NCBI GenBank assembly: GCA_903925955.1 | Contig: CAIYHO010000082.1 | Location: forward strand, 1-35,722 | Length of the DNA: 35,722 nucleotides | Origin: an uncultured Chloroflexota bacterium | GTDB taxonomy: Bacteria; Chloroflexota; Limnocylindria; Limnocylindrales; CSP1-4 | Direction of reading: 5' to 3' | Shown here: piece by piece, positions 9,107 to 17,522 of the stretch | Layout: each line of letters starts with the position of its first letter | How positions within the stretch are numbered: the stretch's first letter is position 1 | Made by a program: the position numbers and the translations under genes | The notes under the pieces: generated by a model | What the model was told of the DNA's origin: nothing | Seen by the model: the letters and a program-made list of their open reading frames with translations, nothing else | Databases searched by the model: none

Positions 9107-10293
9107 GCGGAGTCACTCACGGTGGCGGCGGGCTCGGCATCGGGCCCGTCTGCCGCCAAGGACGCCGCAGAGTCCACAACGGTTTCCGCCGGGGCCGCCG
9201 GAGCCGCGCCGGTCGCGCCGGAGGGGCGACGTCGAGGCAGCTGCAAGGCGACGCGGGGTCTGCGCCACCTGCGGGTGGGCGAGAGCAGCTGGGAGGAGAG
9301 GAGCACAAGGATCACGCCCATCGCCAGCATGGCGGCCACGCCGCGCGGCCAGTAGCTGTCACGCGGGACGCCAAAGCCGTCTCCGCCGCTCACGCCTGTG
9401 GTGATCCCCTGGACGACGTCCAGCCGGTCCGTCATCGCCAAGACCGCGAGACACGCCGGCGAGAACGTGGTGTCGGTCCCGCAGACAACATCGACCTGGC
9501 TTGCAAACGGATTGATCCAGAGCATTGCGGCGGGCGGCATGTGGATGTTTGCCCAGTCCATGGGCGCGCCGGTCTCGTTGGCTTTGGTCTGCGCGTCGGA
9601 GAAGGTCATGGCGGCGCCAGCCCCGTAGAGGGCAACCGTGCCGCCCGCGATGCCAAGGGCAAGCACGAGGTTGATGATTGTGGCCGCCTGGGTCCGCTTG
9701 AGGAGGGCGGAGAGGAACAGGCCCATGGAACCGTAGGCGAAGGCGGCCGCGGCAAGCACGATGTAGGCACGGACGATGTCGTCCGGGGCAACTCCACCAA
9801 AGGTGAACACCAGCGCCATCACGGGCAATGAGGCAAGCAGCAGCAGGACAATCCAGCCAACGCTTGCGAGCAGCTTGCCCAGCACCAGGGCGATGGACGA
9901 CACCGGCGTTGTGACAAGCATGTCGAGCGTCTGCTTCTCGCGCTCAAGGCTGATTGCGGCGGCCGTTGAGCCAGGGGCGAGGATCATCACCACGATGGTC
10001 AGCAGCACCAGCAGGCCGATGAAGAGGCCGCGGCCGATATCGGCTGTGGAGGTGCTGGAGAACCCATTCATCATGGTGCTGACCTGGAGCTCCTGGACCA
10101 GGGCCGCAAAGCCTGCGAGGAGCAGCAGGTGGATGGTGATGATGGCGAAGGCGCGTCGGCCGCGCATGCGTCCGCGCAGCTCCTTGATGCCAACTGCGCT
10201 GATGCCCGTGCCGATCCAGCGCAGACGCGCTGCGAGTCCCTGCAGCCGCGGGCCCAGCTTCATGGCGCCGATCCGGCCGGCCAGCGCGGTCAC
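9103..10293 (-). CDS. ABC-2 type transporter permease
   Basis: The protein has 396 aa with about six hydrophobic segments (near residues 46-65, 87-108, 139-165, 174-195, 200-220 and 325-345). The ABC-2 permease hallmark SLEREKQTLDMLVTTPVS lies in the loop after the second segment. It forms the membrane channel of an export-type ABC transporter with the ATPase encoded just upstream. The start is a GTG that overlaps the ATPase stop (GTGA); an internal Met at residue 11 (MKLGPRL) is an alternative. A 55-residue loop between segments 5 and 6, with two Cys (VDVVCGTD and FSPACLAV), faces outward in this model and could hold a disulfide. The C-terminus is a Pro/Ala-rich tail. The substrate is unknown. 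Confidence 0.9.
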   Translation of the reverse strand: MTALAGRIGAMKLGPRLQGLAARLRWIGTGISAVGIKELRGRMRGRRAFAIITIHLLLLAGFAALVQELQVSTMMNGFSSTSTADIGRGLFIGLLVLLTIVVMILAPGSTAAAISLEREKQTLDMLVTTPVSSIALVLGKLLASVGWIVLLLLASLPVMALVFTFGGVAPDDIVRAYIVLAAAAFAYGSMGLFLSALLKRTQAATIINLVLALGIAGGTVALYGAGAAMTFSDAQTKANETGAPMDWANIHMPPAAMLWINPFASQVDVVCGTDTTFSPACLAVLAMTDRLDVVQGITTGVSGGDGFGVPRDSYWPRGVAAMLAMGVILVLLSSQLLSPTRRWRRPRVALQLPRRRPSGATGAAPAAPAETVVDSAASLAADGPDAEPAATVSDSA

Positions 10294-11270
10294 GACCAGA
10301 CCCCGGTCATCGGCTGTGCGTGAGCACCCGTGGCCGATGGTCCAGTGACTTGCAGGAAGATCTCCTCCAGATCGCTTGCGGCACGGGCGAACGAGACAAT
10401 CCGAATGCCGGTGCCGATGGCTGCGCCAAGGAGCGCCGCCGCCTCCTCATCGCCGCCAACAAGGCCAAGCTGGAGAACATCGCCAACGGGCGCAACGGAG
10501 GCAACCTCTGGCCGCAGGTCAAACCATGCGGCTGCCGCGGCCTTGGCCGCCTCATCGCCCAGCATGTGGACGTGGTACACGGCGCCCGCCCGGAGGCGGC
10601 GCTCGATGTCGGACACGCGGCCCTGGGCGAGGATCCTGCCATGGTCAAAGATGGCCACCGAGGTGCACAGCTCCTCAAGCTCCGGGAGGATGTGCGACGA
10701 GACCACGATGGTCTTGCCCAGCGCCCGCAGTTCGCGGAGCAGTTCCCGCAGCTCAACTCGGGCACGCGGGTCCAGACCGGACGCGGGCTCGTCGAGGAGC
10801 AGCACCTGTGGGTCATGGACAAGCGCGTGGGCAAGGCAGAGCCGCTGCTGCATGCCGCGTGACAGGCCTGCCACATACGTGTCGCGCTTGGGGCCAAGGT
10901 CTACAAGCTCAAGGAGGTCCTCGATGATGCGCCGGCGACGCTGGGCCGAGATCCCGTAGCAGCGCGCGAAGAAGTCCAGGTACTCCCACACCTTCATGTC
11001 GTCGTACACGCCAAACGCGTCGGGCATGAACCCAAGGATGCGGCGCACTTCATTGGGGTTGTCGCGGACGGAGAAGCCCGCAACCTCGGCCTCGCCCGCG
11101 TCGGGGACCAGCAGCGTCCCGAGGATGCGCAGCGTTGTGGTCTTGCCGGCACCGTTGGGCCCGACAAGGCCGAAGATCTCACCGGCCGCGATGTCGAGGT
11201 CCAAGCCGCCCACAGCCACGGTTCGGTCATAGCGCTTGACAAGCCCGGTGGCCCTGATGATCCCGCTCAC
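10290..11270 (-). CDS. ABC transporter ATP-binding protein
   Basis: The protein has 326 aa. Walker A GPNGAGKT is at 37-44, followed by a Q-loop-region MPDAFGVYDDM, the signature LSRGMQQ and Walker B VLLLDEPASGLD. The sequence resembles the CcmA/NatA type that pairs with ABC-2 permeases. The C-terminal third is the usual accessory domain of exporter ATPases. Both ends overlap neighbours by four bases: the GTG start overlaps the stop of the 819-aa membrane protein (GTGA), and its own TGA overlaps the permease start. It therefore supplies energy to the permease encoded next to it. All catalytic motifs are present. The transported substrate cannot be read from the sequence. Confidence 0.95.
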   Translation of the reverse strand: MSGIIRATGLVKRYDRTVAVGGLDLDIAAGEIFGLVGPNGAGKTTTLRILGTLLVPDAGEAEVAGFSVRDNPNEVRRILGFMPDAFGVYDDMKVWEYLDFFARCYGISAQRRRRIIEDLLELVDLGPKRDTYVAGLSRGMQQRLCLAHALVHDPQVLLLDEPASGLDPRARVELRELLRELRALGKTIVVSSHILPELEELCTSVAIFDHGRILAQGRVSDIERRLRAGAVYHVHMLGDEAAKAAAAAWFDLRPEVASVAPVGDVLQLGLVGGDEEAAALLGAAIGTGIRIVSFARAASDLEEIFLQVTGPSATGAHAQPMTGVWS

Positions 11271-13726
11271 TTGACGGACCCCGAGATGACGGCGCGGAAC
11301 TGGAAGTAGACCTGCTCGGGCCGCTCGTTGACAAACCGCACACGCAGGTCGCCTGTCACCGGGTCAAGCCATCTGCCCGGGTCTGGCAGGCGGAACGACT
11401 GACCGAGGGCGAGGTGTGCGAATTGGACCCAGGCACCGGTCCTCACGTCAAAGACGTCAAGCTCCGGGATGCCGTCCTGTACACGTGAACAGTCGGCTGC
11501 GGTGATTTCGCAGCGGACCTCGGGCTTGGCGTCGAGCGGGCTCCCGCCGGGCATCGTTGGGTCGCCGCCGTTGGTCATGGCCACCAGGATCTCGGATGCT
11601 GTGAATGTGCCATCGAAGGCAACCGGCCGGTAGTCCATCTCAATGGTCCCTGTGCCAAAGCCCATGGACCAGGGATCCTTGGAGAAGAACGAGGAGTCAT
11701 TGCTGACCATGGTGGGCGGCAGCAGGTCCCCGGAGAAGGACACCTTGCCGTTAATGGAGTAGCGGAACGGGATCTGGTACAGCACGTCCGTGACGCGCCG
11801 CACCTGCTGGCCCTCGATGACCGCGGGGATCACCGGGTCACTGCCCCATGCCAGGAGCACGGCGGACCCGGCCGGGAGTGACCAGCCGATGCCCGTCATC
11901 GGGTCCATCGTCAGCTGGTCGATGACGGCGCGGCGGACCATCCTGCGCTGGGTGGCCTCGTCCATCCCGGAGGCGCCCCAGTTGACCTGCCCAACCACCT
12001 TGTCGGAGAGCTGCACTTGGTTGAACGCGACGCCGGCCAGCGGCAGGCTGATGGTGGCGGTGGCGCCGGGCGCAAGGTCCGGAAACGGGACAACGGACGA
12101 GCCCAGCACAAGGGCCGGGGCAAGGAGCGTCATGGGTGAGCGGTTGGTCACGGTCCCGGTGAGCCTGGAGTCCACAAGCGTCAGGGTTGCCTCAACGACG
12201 GGCCCCGTGGCGCTGCCCTCAGCGCGGATGGTGCGCAGCGACCCGTAGCCAACACCAAGGTCTCGGACCTTCGTCGGGTTGCCCTCGAGGACGTCGAGCG
12301 GACTGGTTGCGCCCGTGCTGAACATGTCGCCGCTGATTGGCCCGGCGATCAGCGTGTCGCCCGGGACGGTGATGGCAAACGACGCGCGGGTTGGGCTGAA
12401 GATGCCAAGCCACGACTGGGCTGAGGCAAGGTCCGTGCCCGGGGCGCCGCGGACGATGGCAACCTCGTGGACGATGACGCTTGACCCGCGCGTCAGCGCT
12501 CCAATGCCAAAGGCGCCAACGGTGAACACGACAATGAGGGCGGGGACCGTGGCCCACGCCCACTCGCGCCGGTCCAGCCGCCGCAGCACCAGGTAGTTCA
12601 CAGGTCCAATCAGCAGGATGTAGCCAAAGATCAGGACCAGCAGCCCGCTTGTGGGGGGCAGCGAGAGGCTTGGCAGGCTGGCGGCGCCCGACACAAGCTG
12701 GCTGTCATCGGTGAGCGCAACCAGCGTGCCCGACCGCTGGGGCACGAGGCGACGCCACAGGAGCGCCTCCATGGTGCTGTCCGCGGTCATCCACGAGCTG
12801 AGCGGGTTGAAGCCAAGCAGCGTCACGTGGCCCGAGCCGTAGGGCATGTCCGCCGCAACGACTCGATCGCCCGACGTTGCCAGCGGGCGACCCTTCCCGG
12901 GTGACCCGACAAGCGCAGCAACTGGGGCGGCGTCCTTGGGCAGCGCGCCGAGGATGGGCCGCAGGAGCGCCGGGTCAACGTCCAGGACGCCGGACGGCCG
13001 ATAGGGGAGCAGCTCCTCGGGGAGCGCGTTGAGCGCGTCAGGGCCTGCTGTGCCGCCCACGATCACCAGGCGACCCCCGGCGGCCACCCAGCGGCTGAGC
13101 GCTGTGAGCTGTTCTGTGCTGAGGGACGCGGCGTCTGTGTCCTGCCAGATGAGGCGGTCGAGGCCGGCCCACCCCTGAACGCGGTCCGGGAGGTCGGCCA
13201 CCACCAGAGGCACAAGCACGGCGGTGGTGCCGGTTGCTGCGTTGGGCAGCAGCGAGACTTGGCTCACGATGCGGGCCGGGTTCTCGGCGAGGATCCCTAC
13301 GACCAGCTGGTTGGGGTCATGGAGGGCAACGGCTGCCTTGGCGGTGGCGACGGTGCTGCCGCCGGCCACCAGCTCAACGACGAGCGGGCTTGTGGAGCCG
13401 ACGAAGCCTGGCGGCTGAACGTAGAGCGTGAACGTCTTGCGCGAGCCCGTTGCCAGTTCGACCCCGAGACCAAACCGCGTCCGCATGTCGGGGCCGCCGG
13501 TCACGCGCAGTTCGCCCGTGACCGTGGGGCCGGCGTTCTCGACATCGACTGCAACCGCCATCCAGGCGCCCTGTCGCGCGTGTCCCTGCAGCAGCGCGCG
13601 GGCCGTCATGGTGAGTCCGCCGTCGGCGGCGACAGGCGCAGCGGGAGCGAGCGCAAGGAGCACGAGGGCGGCCCCGGCGACAGCGCGGGTCAGGCGGACA
13701 GCACGGCCCGGCTTGCGGAGCGGCAC
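11267..13726 (-). CDS. Exported membrane protein with GATase-like domain, first gene of MoxR/ABC operon
   Basis: The ORF opens at 13795, but I place the start at the GTG at 13726. It has AGGAG five bases upstream on the minus strand and puts an Arg-rich signal peptide (VRLTRAVAGAALVLLALAPA) at the very N-terminus, giving 819 aa. After a beta-rich extracytoplasmic region there is a glutamine-amidotransferase-like strand pattern (LSRWVAAGGRLVIVGG). Two membrane helices follow around residues 365-430 (LLVLIFGYILLIGPVNYLVL and ALIVVFTVGAFGIGAL), then a second long extracytoplasmic beta-rich domain containing two Cys (VRCEITAADCS). It is probably the envelope-facing component of the system. Its stop overlaps the ABC ATPase start. 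I recognise no named family. Confidence 0.85.
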   Translation of the reverse strand: MPLRKPGRAVRLTRAVAGAALVLLALAPAAPVAADGGLTMTARALLQGHARQGAWMAVAVDVENAGPTVTGELRVTGGPDMRTRFGLGVELATGSRKTFTLYVQPPGFVGSTSPLVVELVAGGSTVATAKAAVALHDPNQLVVGILAENPARIVSQVSLLPNAATGTTAVLVPLVVADLPDRVQGWAGLDRLIWQDTDAASLSTEQLTALSRWVAAGGRLVIVGGTAGPDALNALPEELLPYRPSGVLDVDPALLRPILGALPKDAAPVAALVGSPGKGRPLATSGDRVVAADMPYGSGHVTLLGFNPLSSWMTADSTMEALLWRRLVPQRSGTLVALTDDSQLVSGAASLPSLSLPPTSGLLVLIFGYILLIGPVNYLVLRRLDRREWAWATVPALIVVFTVGAFGIGALTRGSSVIVHEVAIVRGAPGTDLASAQSWLGIFSPTRASFAITVPGDTLIAGPISGDMFSTGATSPLDVLEGNPTKVRDLGVGYGSLRTIRAEGSATGPVVEATLTLVDSRLTGTVTNRSPMTLLAPALVLGSSVVPFPDLAPGATATISLPLAGVAFNQVQLSDKVVGQVNWGASGMDEATQRRMVRRAVIDQLTMDPMTGIGWSLPAGSAVLLAWGSDPVIPAVIEGQQVRRVTDVLYQIPFRYSINGKVSFSGDLLPPTMVSNDSSFFSKDPWSMGFGTGTIEMDYRPVAFDGTFTASEILVAMTNGGDPTMPGGSPLDAKPEVRCEITAADCSRVQDGIPELDVFDVRTGAWVQFAHLALGQSFRLPDPGRWLDPVTGDLRVRFVNERPEQVYFQFRAVISGSVK

Positions 13727-13820
13727 ACGGACTCCTATAGCGGTGGAATTGGACGCGTCCTGCCAACGACGCTCCTGCATGCCGAATAGTTGCACGAGGG
13801 ACCCCCGTCTCCTGCCTGGC

Positions 13821-13867
13821 CCACCCGTAGCTGTCGGGTGGCCCTTGCGACGCGCCTATCGTACGAT
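13821..13867. promoter_or_regulatory. Inverted repeats in divergent intergenic region
   Basis: The 216-base gap between the divergent operons (13727-13942) contains a perfect 7-bp inverted repeat, CCACCCG (13821-13827) and CGGGTGG (13835-13841), with a 7-base loop. Sixteen bases later comes a perfect 10-bp palindrome, ATCGTACGAT (13858-13867). The palindrome overlaps TATCGT, which could act as a -10 element for the plus-strand genes. These are reasonable operator candidates; no regulator is identified. Confidence 0.4.
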
Positions 13868-13942
13868 GCACGGACGTCCGGGCAGGAGGCCCCGCCGAAG
13901 GCGCCGGGCCACCACCATCGCCGACGCCGCCCAAGGACACCT

Positions 13943-15253
13943 GTGCCCGATATCCGACCCTTCCGCGCCCTTCGCTTCGATCCCGGTGTCGCCGGTGATA
14001 TCGGCAGCCTTGTGGCGCCCCCGTATGACGTGATCAGCCCGGCGCTGCATGAGGCGCTGCTGGCCCGTAGCCCGAAGAACGCAGTGCGGCTGGACCTGCC
14101 CGCGGTGGTTGTGGGCGAGGATCCGGACGAGCGCTATCGGCGCGCTGCCCACACGCTGGCCGCTTGGCGCAGCGACGGGACCCTGCGCAAGGACCCGCGG
14201 CCGTCCGTGTACGTGCATGAGCAGACGTACCGCGTCCCGGGGACCAGCCTCGCCCGGACGCAGCGCGGCTTCTTCGCCCGTCTGCGGATTGAGCCGTTTG
14301 GGCCCGGTTCAAGCGTGCTGCCGCACGAGCGGACCCTGACCGGCCCCAAGGAGGAGCGCTATCGGCTCCTCCGCGCCACCGGCCTCAATACCTCGCCCGT
14401 GATTGGCCTCTTTAGCGACCCTGCGGGTGCCGCCGCCGCGGCGATGGCCGCCGTGGTCCTGGCGCCGCCCCTGACAGATGTCACAGACGACGACGGCGTG
14501 CGCCATCGCCTGTGGGCGGTCCCCGCCGGGGGTGACGGCACGGCCGAGACCCTTGTGGCCGCCGCTGCGGCCGGCCCCGTGACCATTGCGGACGGCCACC
14601 ACCGCTACGAGACGGCGGTTCGCTACCGTGACGAGCGACGTGTGGCGCATTCGGCCGAGGTGGATCCCGCCTACGACTTCGTCCTCATGCTGTTTCTTGA
14701 TGCCGGCGGCCAGCTGACCGTGCTGCCGACGCACCGGCTTGTGCATGGCGTTGGCGCCGCGGATCTTGCCCGCCTGCATGGTGGTATGGACAGCCTGTTC
14801 GAGGCTGAGCCCGCCACGCCCGCCGCCCTTGCGCAGCGCTTTGGCGCGGCTGGAGGGCTTGCCGGGGGCGAAGGCCGCTTTGGCCTGGTCACCACCGACG
14901 GCGCATGGCTCCTGCAGGCAAGGCGCGAGGCGTTTGCAAAGCTGCTGACCGCCGGCGGCGAGGCCGTGCGTCGGCTTGACGTGACGATGCTGGGGGCAGC
15001 CCTAGACGTTCTGCTTGGGATTGATGCCGCTGCGGTTGCGAGCGGCGAGCGCGTGGCGTACACCAAGTCGGCCGAGGAGGCCATCACGGCCGTTGCCTCG
15101 GGTGGCCACGCCGACGCCGCGTTCCTCCTGGAGCCCACGCCTGTGGCGAGCATCCTTGCAGTGGCGCAGGCCGGCGACGTGATGCCCCAGAAGTCCACGT
15201 ACTTCTACCCGAAGGCCCTCACGGGTCTCCTGTTCAACCCGCACGAGCAGTAG
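13943..15253 (+). CDS. DUF1015 family protein
   Basis: I take the GTG at 13943 as start (VPDIRPFRALRFDP). AAGGA lies a few bases upstream, and homologues begin at this IRPFRA motif; the 51 codons upstream are Arg/Pro-rich noise. The result is 436 aa, the usual length. The family motifs are all present: VAPPYDVIS near residue 27, FFARLRIE, the VLPHERTL.GPKEERY block near 125-140, and IADGHHRYETAVRYRDER near 210. The cytoplasmic family is widespread in bacteria and archaea and has no function that I can state with confidence. The conserved His/Asp/Glu residues suggest an enzyme. A hydrolase-like gene begins 7 bases after its stop, so the two are probably co-transcribed. Confidence 0.92.
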   Translation: MPDIRPFRALRFDPGVAGDIGSLVAPPYDVISPALHEALLARSPKNAVRLDLPAVVVGEDPDERYRRAAHTLAAWRSDGTLRKDPRPSVYVHEQTYRVPGTSLARTQRGFFARLRIEPFGPGSSVLPHERTLTGPKEERYRLLRATGLNTSPVIGLFSDPAGAAAAAMAAVVLAPPLTDVTDDDGVRHRLWAVPAGGDGTAETLVAAAAAGPVTIADGHHRYETAVRYRDERRVAHSAEVDPAYDFVLMLFLDAGGQLTVLPTHRLVHGVGAADLARLHGGMDSLFEAEPATPAALAQRFGAAGGLAGGEGRFGLVTTDGAWLLQARREAFAKLLTAGGEAVRRLDVTMLGAALDVLLGIDAAAVASGERVAYTKSAEEAITAVASGGHADAAFLLEPTPVASILAVAQAGDVMPQKSTYFYPKALTGLLFNPHEQ

Positions 15254-15260
15254 CCCGCGC

Positions 15261-16130
15261 ATGACCGACACAACAGCGGACCGCCTTACATCGCGCACGC
15301 CGCCGCCGGGACGACCCGTCCGCAAGGACGAGATTGAGCTTGCGGAGCGTGGCCTCTACGTCGAGTCATGGTTGCCGGAGCGGCGCTCGCGGCGCAAGCC
15401 GCTGCTGTTTGTGCACGGGTTCCTGGGCGGTTCGTGGGTGTGGGAGCGCTATCTCCACCACTTTGCCGCGCGCGGCTGGGAAGGCCATGCGCTGAACCTG
15501 CGCAACCACTACTGGAGCCAGACAGCGGATCCCGCCACGCTCGACATTGAGTCCTATACCGAGGATGTGGTTGCGGCCCTCGAGCGGCTTGGGCCAAACG
15601 CGGTGGCTGTCGGCCACGGCCTGGGTGGTCTGCTGGTGCTCAAGGCCGTTGAGCGTCTACCAGTTGCGGGGTACGTGCTGCTGGCCCCGGAGCTGCCCCG
15701 CGAGCTGCGCGATCCCGCCCGCACGCATCTTGTGCGCGACGTGCCGGATGCGTGGGGCCGTGCGGAGCTGGGCTGGGAGACCCTCCCGGAGCGGCTGACG
15801 CGTGAGCACCGCGACCTCTCCATCGCAGACGTTGTGCGGATCCAGCACCTGCTTGGGCAGAAGACCTTTGAGTCCGGCGCCGCGCGCCGCCAAGTCCTCC
15901 AGGGTGTCCCAGTGGACCGGACGGCGCTGCCGGACGTGCCGCGTCTCGTGATTGGCGCCGGCCTGGATGTCTACGTGCCGGAGCCCTCCGTGGAGGCGCT
16001 GGCGGACTGGCTGGGCGCCCAGTACGAACCCTTCGGCGCCCACTCGCACTATGGGCTGGTGCTGGGCGAGCAGAGCTTCCTGCAGGTGGCCGAGACACTG
16101 CGCTCGTTCCTCGAGGCACACCGCCTGTAG
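15261..16130 (+). CDS. Alpha/beta-hydrolase fold protein lacking the nucleophile serine
   Basis: The protein has 289 aa. The alpha/beta-hydrolase fold is plain: LLFVHGFLGGSWVWE forms the oxyanion strand, then the nucleophile-elbow region reads VAVGHGLGGLLVLKA. A late VIGAGLD supplies the usual acid, and AHSHYGLVL the usual His near residue 257. The nucleophile position, normally Ser in GxSxG, is Gly120, and the DNA (ggccacggcctg) is unambiguous. The protein is therefore probably not a classical esterase. It may be a non-catalytic or cofactor-free fold member, or use another residue. It follows DUF1015 by 7 bases, so they probably form a two-gene unit. The start ATG at 15261 is the first available after the DUF1015 stop. 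Confidence 0.88.
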   Translation: MTDTTADRLTSRTPPPGRPVRKDEIELAERGLYVESWLPERRSRRKPLLFVHGFLGGSWVWERYLHHFAARGWEGHALNLRNHYWSQTADPATLDIESYTEDVVAALERLGPNAVAVGHGLGGLLVLKAVERLPVAGYVLLAPELPRELRDPARTHLVRDVPDAWGRAELGWETLPERLTREHRDLSIADVVRIQHLLGQKTFESGAARRQVLQGVPVDRTALPDVPRLVIGAGLDVYVPEPSVEALADWLGAQYEPFGAHSHYGLVLGEQSFLQVAETLRSFLEAHRL

Positions 16131-16153
16131 GAGCCCCGTCGGGGTGGCCGCGG

Positions 16154-16183
16154 TTGCGGGTCCCGCCCGGCGCCTGCTATCCT
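16154..16183 (+). promoter_or_regulatory. Putative sigma-70 promoter for tRNA-Glu
   Basis: TTGCGG (16154-16159) and TATCCT (16178-16183) are separated by 18 bases and lie about 32 bases before the tRNA, downstream of the hydrolase stop. The fit to -35/-10 hexamers is good for a high-GC genome. Confidence 0.5.
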
Positions 16184-16215
16184 GCCCGCCCGGCCGCGCA
16201 AACGGCCAGCACAAC

Positions 16216-16292
16216 GCCGCATTCGTCTAGAGGCCCAGGACGCCGCCCTCTCAAGGCGGAGATCACCGGTTCGAATCCGGTATGCGGTACCA
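16216..16292 (+). tRNA. tRNA-Glu (anticodon CTC)
   Basis: The acceptor gccgcat pairs with atgcggt (one G-U at the end). The D arm gtctagaggcccaggac is typical of tRNA-Glu. The anticodon stem ccgcc/ggcgg encloses the loop ctctcaa, giving CTC. The T arm accgg-ttcgaat-ccggt is perfect. The discriminator A is followed by an encoded CCA. It reads GAG codons. Confidence 0.97.
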
Positions 16293-16297
16293 GCCTC

Positions 16298-16328
16298 TGC
16301 CCCCGCCCTCGGGTTGTCCCCGGGGGCA
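16298..16328 (+). terminator. Hairpin after tRNA-Glu
   Basis: TGCCCCC (16298-16304) pairs with GGGGGCA (16322-16328), a 7-bp stem starting six bases after the tRNA CCA. There is no T tract, which is common in high-GC genomes, so termination strength is uncertain. Confidence 0.5.
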
Positions 16329-16409
16329 TCGTCATGTCTGGGGGCGGCTCAGCCCGTGGGCCATGGCCGTATTCTTCCAACACCCAGCCCAGCCGCCGTG
16401 GAAGGATCC

Positions 16410-17522
16410 ATGCCCGCCTCAGCTTCCGCCTCTGCTAACCGCCGCCTCGTGATCCTTGCTGAAGGCAAGTTCAGCTTCCACAACGGCAAGACCGCCATGG
16501 GCGTCATCCGGTTTGGCCGGGACACCGTGCTTGCGGTGGTTGACTCCACGCAGGCGGGCGGCAACGTCAAGACCTGGCTTGGGGAGCAGCCGCGCTTTGA
16601 CATCCCCATCGTTGCGAGCCTGGACGAGGCGCTTGCCCTTGGGGGGCACGCCAACGCGCTGCTGATTGGCATTGCGCCCACCGGTGGCAGGCTGCCCGAG
16701 ACATGGCGCGAGGTGATCCTCGCCGCGATCGCCGTGGGCCTGGACATCCACTCCGGGCTCCACACGTTCCTCGGCGACGATCCCGAGTTTGCCGCGGCCG
16801 CGTCAACTGCCGGCGTCAAGATCGTGGACTACCGTCGGCCGCCGGAGCGCCACGAGACGGCCGTTGGCCGCCGCCACGCACCGGGCAAGCGCGTGATTCT
16901 CACAGTCGGCACGGATTGCGCCATTGGGAAGATGTCGGTGGCGCTGGAGCTGCGCCGCGCAGCCGTGGACGCGGGCAGGTCAACCGCCTTTGTCGCCACC
17001 GGCCAAACCGGCATGATGATCGAGGGCTCGGGTGTCGCTGTTGACCGCGTGATCTCGGACTTTGTCCAGGGCACGGTGGAGGAGATCGTTGCGGAAGGCG
17101 AGCAGCGCGGCGACTGGGTCCTTGTTGAGGGGCAGGGCTCGCTGGACCACCCGGCCTACAGCTGCGTCACGCTGGGCCTGATCCACGGCTCCACGCCGCA
17201 CGCGATGATCCTCGTCCACAAGCCCGGCCTCATCGCGCACGACTTCGACCATCTGCCGGAGCGCAGCTTCCCCCTTGCGCCGCTGGGCGACTTTATCCGT
17301 CTCCACGAGCAGGTTGCCAGCCTTGTGGCGCCGTCACGCGTGGTGGCAGTGGCGCTCAACACGTCGCTCATTGCGGACGAGGCGGAGGCACACCGGGTGA
17401 TTGCGGCCATCGGGGCCGAAACTGGCTTGCCCTGCGCTGATCCAGTTCGCTTCGGCGGCGACGGCCTCTGGCGCGACATCGAGACGGCAGTGGACGCGCT
17501 GCCCTGGGTGACCCCGGCATGA
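16410..17522 (+). CDS. dgcN: D-glutamate N-acetyltransferase-like DUF1611 protein (DgcN)
   Basis: The ORF extends to 16314, but the ATG at 16410 has GAAGGA four bases upstream and starts just before the conserved core, giving 370 aa. The N-terminal half has the family pattern ILAEGKF....NGKTAMGVIR and a LHTFLGDD motif. A P-loop-like GTDCAIGKMS sits near 168-177, followed by TGQTGMM and LVEGQGSLDHPAYS, all typical of DUF1611. Members linked to an enolase-superfamily racemase have been characterised as DgcN, which acetylates D-glutamate to N-acetyl-D-glutamate in the cytosol. The next gene is exactly such a racemase and overlaps by four bases, which supports the assignment. The neighbouring tRNA-Glu is transcribed separately. 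Other N-acyl dipeptide or amino acid substrates remain possible. Confidence 0.82.
   Translation: MPASASASANRRLVILAEGKFSFHNGKTAMGVIRFGRDTVLAVVDSTQAGGNVKTWLGEQPRFDIPIVASLDEALALGGHANALLIGIAPTGGRLPETWREVILAAIAVGLDIHSGLHTFLGDDPEFAAAASTAGVKIVDYRRPPERHETAVGRRHAPGKRVILTVGTDCAIGKMSVALELRRAAVDAGRSTAFVATGQTGMMIEGSGVAVDRVISDFVQGTVEEIVAEGEQRGDWVLVEGQGSLDHPAYSCVTLGLIHGSTPHAMILVHKPGLIAHDFDHLPERSFPLAPLGDFIRLHEQVASLVAPSRVVAVALNTSLIADEAEAHRVIAAIGAETGLPCADPVRFGGDGLWRDIETAVDALPWVTPA

Noticed and set aside
16177-16383. 68-aa minus-strand ORF containing HTGFEPVISALRGRRP
   Set aside because: It is antisense to tRNA-Glu. Peptides of this form are a familiar artefact of translating the complement of tRNA genes.
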